Assembly (NCBI GenBank): GCA_023253615.1
Contig: JALRFZ010000744.1
Span: forward strand, 1-13,221
Source: Verrucomicrobiales bacterium
GTDB lineage: Bacteria > Verrucomicrobiota > Verrucomicrobiia > Verrucomicrobiales > DEV007
Direction of reading: 5' to 3'
Length of the DNA stretch: 13,221 bases
Shown here: piece by piece, positions 11,128 to 13,221 of the stretch
How positions within the stretch are numbered: position 1 is the stretch's first letter
How the letters are laid out: each line of letters starts with the position of its first letter
Made by a program: the position numbers and the translations under genes
The notes under the pieces: model-generated
The model's input: only the letters and a program-made list of their open reading frames with translations
What the model was told of the DNA's origin: nothing
Databases searched by the model: none

Positions 11128-13221
11128 ATGCCCCGCCGCCTCTTTGTTTTCCTTCTTTGTCTTGCCGTCCCCGGTCCGGACATCGGCGCGGCCGAACCCG
11201 TCCGCGTGCCGTGGACGACTTCGAAGATCCAGGGATCGCCCGAGCCGGCCCGGCCCTACACGGCCGAAGCCGCCTATCCGGGGCTCGTGACCGACCAGGG
11301 GCTCGAGCTCGTTTCTTTCGGCGGTCGCTTTTATCTCGTCGAGCGGGGAGGGAAAATCCGGTCGTTCCCCGAGTCGGGCGATGGCTCGGACGCCGATCTC
11401 TTCGGGGATCTGAAAGCCGGCCGCGAAGGCTTCACCAACGCCTACGGACTGGCCTTCCATCCCGACGCCGCGCGGAACCGCACCGTCTTTCTCACCTACA
11501 CGATCGGGAACGATCTCGACGACGGCACGAAGCTCTCGCGTTTCCGTTTTTCCGAGAGCGATCCACCGCGGCTCCTTCCCGAAACCGAGGAGATCCTCCT
11601 CACCTGGCGCAGCGGCGGACACAACGGCGCGCATCTCCGGTTTGGTCCTGACAAACACCTCTACATCTCCACCGGCGACGCCACCGCGCCGTCTCCTCCG
11701 GATGGATTGAAGACCGGTCAGGACAATTCCGACCTGCTCTCCGCGATCCTGCGGATCGATGTCGATGCGGCCGACGCGGGCCTGCCCTACCGCATTCCGC
11801 CGGACAACCCCTGGGTGGGAATCCCGGACGTCCGGCCCGAGATCTGGGCTTTCGGTTTCCGCAATCCATGGAAGATGAGCTTTCACACCGACGGCCGTCT
11901 CTGGGTCGGCGACGTCGGGTGGGAGCTCTGGGAAATGATCCATCTCGTCGGCAAGGGCGGGAACCACGGCTGGGCCGCGATGGAGGCCTCGCAGCCCATC
12001 CTGCCCGAACTCGCGAGCCCGCTCGCCGCCGTCACCGCGCCCGTCGCCGCGCACGGGCACACCGAGGCCGCCTCGATCACCGGCGGTTATCTCTACGAAG
12101 GCCCGCGCCTGCCCGGGTTGAAAGGCGCCTACGTCTACGCCGATTACGAGACCGGCAAGATCTGGGCGATCTGGCACGACGGGACGCGCCTCGTCCGTCA
12201 CGAGGAAATCGCCGATACCGCCCACAAGATCGTCACCTTCGGGCGCGGCGGCGATGGCGAACTCTACTACCTGCACTACGGCAATCCCGGCTCGATGCAT
12301 CGCCTCGTCCCCCATCCCGACGCGGGCCGGCCCTCCTCCTTCCCCCGCCGCCTCAGCGGGACGGGTTTGTTCTCCGACACCGCGAAGGGGATCCCCGCCG
12401 ACGGCGTCCACGAATACCAGGTCGCCGAGCCGATGTGGGAGGACGGCGCCGTCGCGACCCGCTGGATCGCCCTCCCTGACAAAACCACCATCACCGCGAC
12501 GCCGGGCGCGAATCCCGCTTCGGTGATCTGGCCGCGCGATGCCGTGCTCGCCCGCACCGTGAAGATCGGTCCGCGTCCGGTCGAGACACAGATCCTCCAT
12601 TTCGACGGCGGGGACTGGAACGGCTATTCCTACCATTGGAACGCCGACGGCAGCGACGCGGAGCTCGTTGGTCCCGCCGGGGCGGAGATCGAGGTGCCCG
12701 CGGCGGGCTGGAAAGGCGGCACCCGCTACCGCATCGCGAGCCGGGCCGAGTGCCTGCGCTGCCACACGCCCTGGAACGGCTTCGCCAATGGCTTCCAGCC
12801 GGTGCAGCTCGCGGGATTCCCCGCCTTCCCAGGCCAGCCCGCGCGCGAGACGGCCCTCGCCCTCGCGCTCACCGACGCGACCTGGTTCGAGCGGGAAAAG
12901 AGCGGACGCCTCCTCGCGAGCCGCGGCCCCGGACCGGTCGAGACGCGGGCGCGCTCGTGGCTGCATGCGAACTGCGCCCATTGCCACCGTCGCCATGGCG
13001 GCGGCAGCGCCCCGCTCGAGGTGAATTTCGACCGCCCCCTCTCCGAGGCGGCCCTGCTCTGGCAGAAACCGACGCGGGGCGACTTCTCCCTGACCAACGC
13101 CCATCTCATCACTCCGGGCGAGCCGTCGCAATCCGTCCTGAATTACCGCATCGCCTCGATGGGGAGCGGCCACATGCCGCCGCTCGGTGCCCGCGAGATC
13201 GATGACCGCGCCGCCGCCCTG
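11128..13221 (+). CDS. Glucose/sorbosone dehydrogenase-like propeller fused to di-haem cytochrome c (3' end outside window)
   Basis: The frame is open from the ATG at 11128 to the last base (698 residues seen). Residues 1-22 are a signal peptide. Residues about 40-395 match the PQQ-type glucose/sorbosone dehydrogenase beta-propeller: GLAFHPD, SGGHNGAHLRFGPD with candidate catalytic His165, GFRNPW (243-248), GDVGWELWEMI (from 261) and GGYLYEG. From residue 405 (FPRRLSGTGLF) the C-terminal part resembles the SO2930-type di-haem cytochrome family: LHFDGGDWNGYSYHWN, CLRCH (542-546), ARSWLHANCAHCH with C616/C619/H620, and a distal-ligand candidate, Met683, in GHMPPLG. Such fusions would pass electrons from substrate oxidation directly to haem c in the periplasm; the substrate and PQQ binding are inferred. 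It is divergent from the DUF1553 cytochrome-domain gene. A long antisense frame covering it is a GC-content shadow. Confidence 0.93.
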   Translation, partial: MPRRLFVFLLCLAVPGPDIGAAEPVRVPWTTSKIQGSPEPARPYTAEAAYPGLVTDQGLELVSFGGRFYLVERGGKIRSFPESGDGSDADLFGDLKAGREGFTNAYGLAFHPDAARNRTVFLTYTIGNDLDDGTKLSRFRFSESDPPRLLPETEEILLTWRSGGHNGAHLRFGPDKHLYISTGDATAPSPPDGLKTGQDNSDLLSAILRIDVDAADAGLPYRIPPDNPWVGIPDVRPEIWAFGFRNPWKMSFHTDGRLWVGDVGWELWEMIHLVGKGGNHGWAAMEASQPILPELASPLAAVTAPVAAHGHTEAASITGGYLYEGPRLPGLKGAYVYADYETGKIWAIWHDGTRLVRHEEIADTAHKIVTFGRGGDGELYYLHYGNPGSMHRLVPHPDAGRPSSFPRRLSGTGLFSDTAKGIPADGVHEYQVAEPMWEDGAVATRWIALPDKTTITATPGANPASVIWPRDAVLARTVKIGPRPVETQILHFDGGDWNGYSYHWNADGSDAELVGPAGAEIEVPAAGWKGGTRYRIASRAECLRCHTPWNGFANGFQPVQLAGFPAFPGQPARETALALALTDATWFEREKSGRLLASRGPGPVETRARSWLHANCAHCHRRHGGGSAPLEVNFDRPLSEAALLWQKPTRGDFSLTNAHLITPGEPSQSVLNYRIASMGSGHMPPLGAREIDDRAAAL
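11647..11659 (+). repeat. Copy of dispersed polar word CCTGACAAA
   Basis: CCTGACAAACACC inside the dehydrogenase-cytochrome gene, here in the sense direction and read as CCT GAC AAA (Pro-Asp-Lys). Confidence 0.5.
12474..12489 (+). repeat. Copy of dispersed polar word CCTGACAAA
   Basis: CCCTGACAAAACCACC, identical over 16 bases to 10735-10750, although that copy lies in an oppositely oriented gene and a different frame. Here it is read as Pro-Asp-Lys-Thr-Thr. Confidence 0.65.

Noticed and set aside
13088..13102. CCCTGACCAACGCCC as another copy of the polar word
   Set aside because: It has C in place of the first A of the AAA run and a different tail, and is read as the natural Leu-Thr-Asn-Ala, so it may be chance.
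11107..13173. 688-codon open frame on the minus strand
   Set aside because: It is exactly antisense to the dehydrogenase-cytochrome gene, which carries clear domains and haem motifs; its own translation is Arg/Gly-rich and without recognisable family features. Long antisense frames are expected at this GC content.

Overview
The window is high-GC (about 65% by eye), densely coding DNA. It most resembles a member of the Verrucomicrobiota or the wider PVC group. The evidence is a full-length planctomycete-type cytochrome/DUF1549/DUF1553 protein, a divergently paired sugar-dehydrogenase/di-haem cytochrome fusion, and a style of large exported proteins that is common in this group. No rRNA, tRNA, CRISPR array or complete insertion sequence was seen.

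Layout: (1) Positions 1-1826, plus strand, form a tight housekeeping operon: the 3' half of glmM (cell-wall precursor synthesis), bioD (biotin synthesis; its ATG overlaps the glmM stop) and a small membrane-anchored protein whose C-terminal part faintly resembles the GrpE head domain. (2) Positions 1823-2885, minus strand: a VOC/glyoxalase-fold protein followed by trmB (tRNA m7G46 methyltransferase). trmB ends in a four-base stop-to-stop overlap with the upstream operon. (3) Positions 2886-3461: an AT-richer island with a divergent control region and an ORF6N-domain gene, the kind of gene often carried by phages and mobile DNA. A perfect 12-bp-arm palindrome lies inside its coding sequence. 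(4) Positions 3498-10966, minus strand: a PSCyt1/DUF1549/DUF1553 protein (1071 aa), then a 1392-aa polytopic membrane protein of unknown function that looks like two exported modules joined together. (5) Positions 11128 to the end, plus strand, divergent from region 4: a glucose/sorbosone-dehydrogenase-like beta-propeller fused to a di-haem cytochrome c domain, cut by the window edge.

How the genes fit together: glmM and bioD are unrelated core functions sharing a transcript. The two haem proteins at the right are both predicted to be exported and share a 161-bp divergent intergenic region, so they may act together in periplasmic oxidation or electron transfer; this is inference. The 1392-aa protein lies downstream of the DUF1553 gene in the same direction and may be co-transcribed.

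Three DNA-level signals stand out beyond the genes. First, a recurring polar word, CCTGACAAA with a C/A-rich tail, occurs five times exactly and always on the plus strand regardless of gene direction or reading frame. Second, the palindrome inside the ORF6N gene is written in rare codons. Third, a heptad CGGT repeat with inverted arms is inserted in frame into the DUF1549 coding region.
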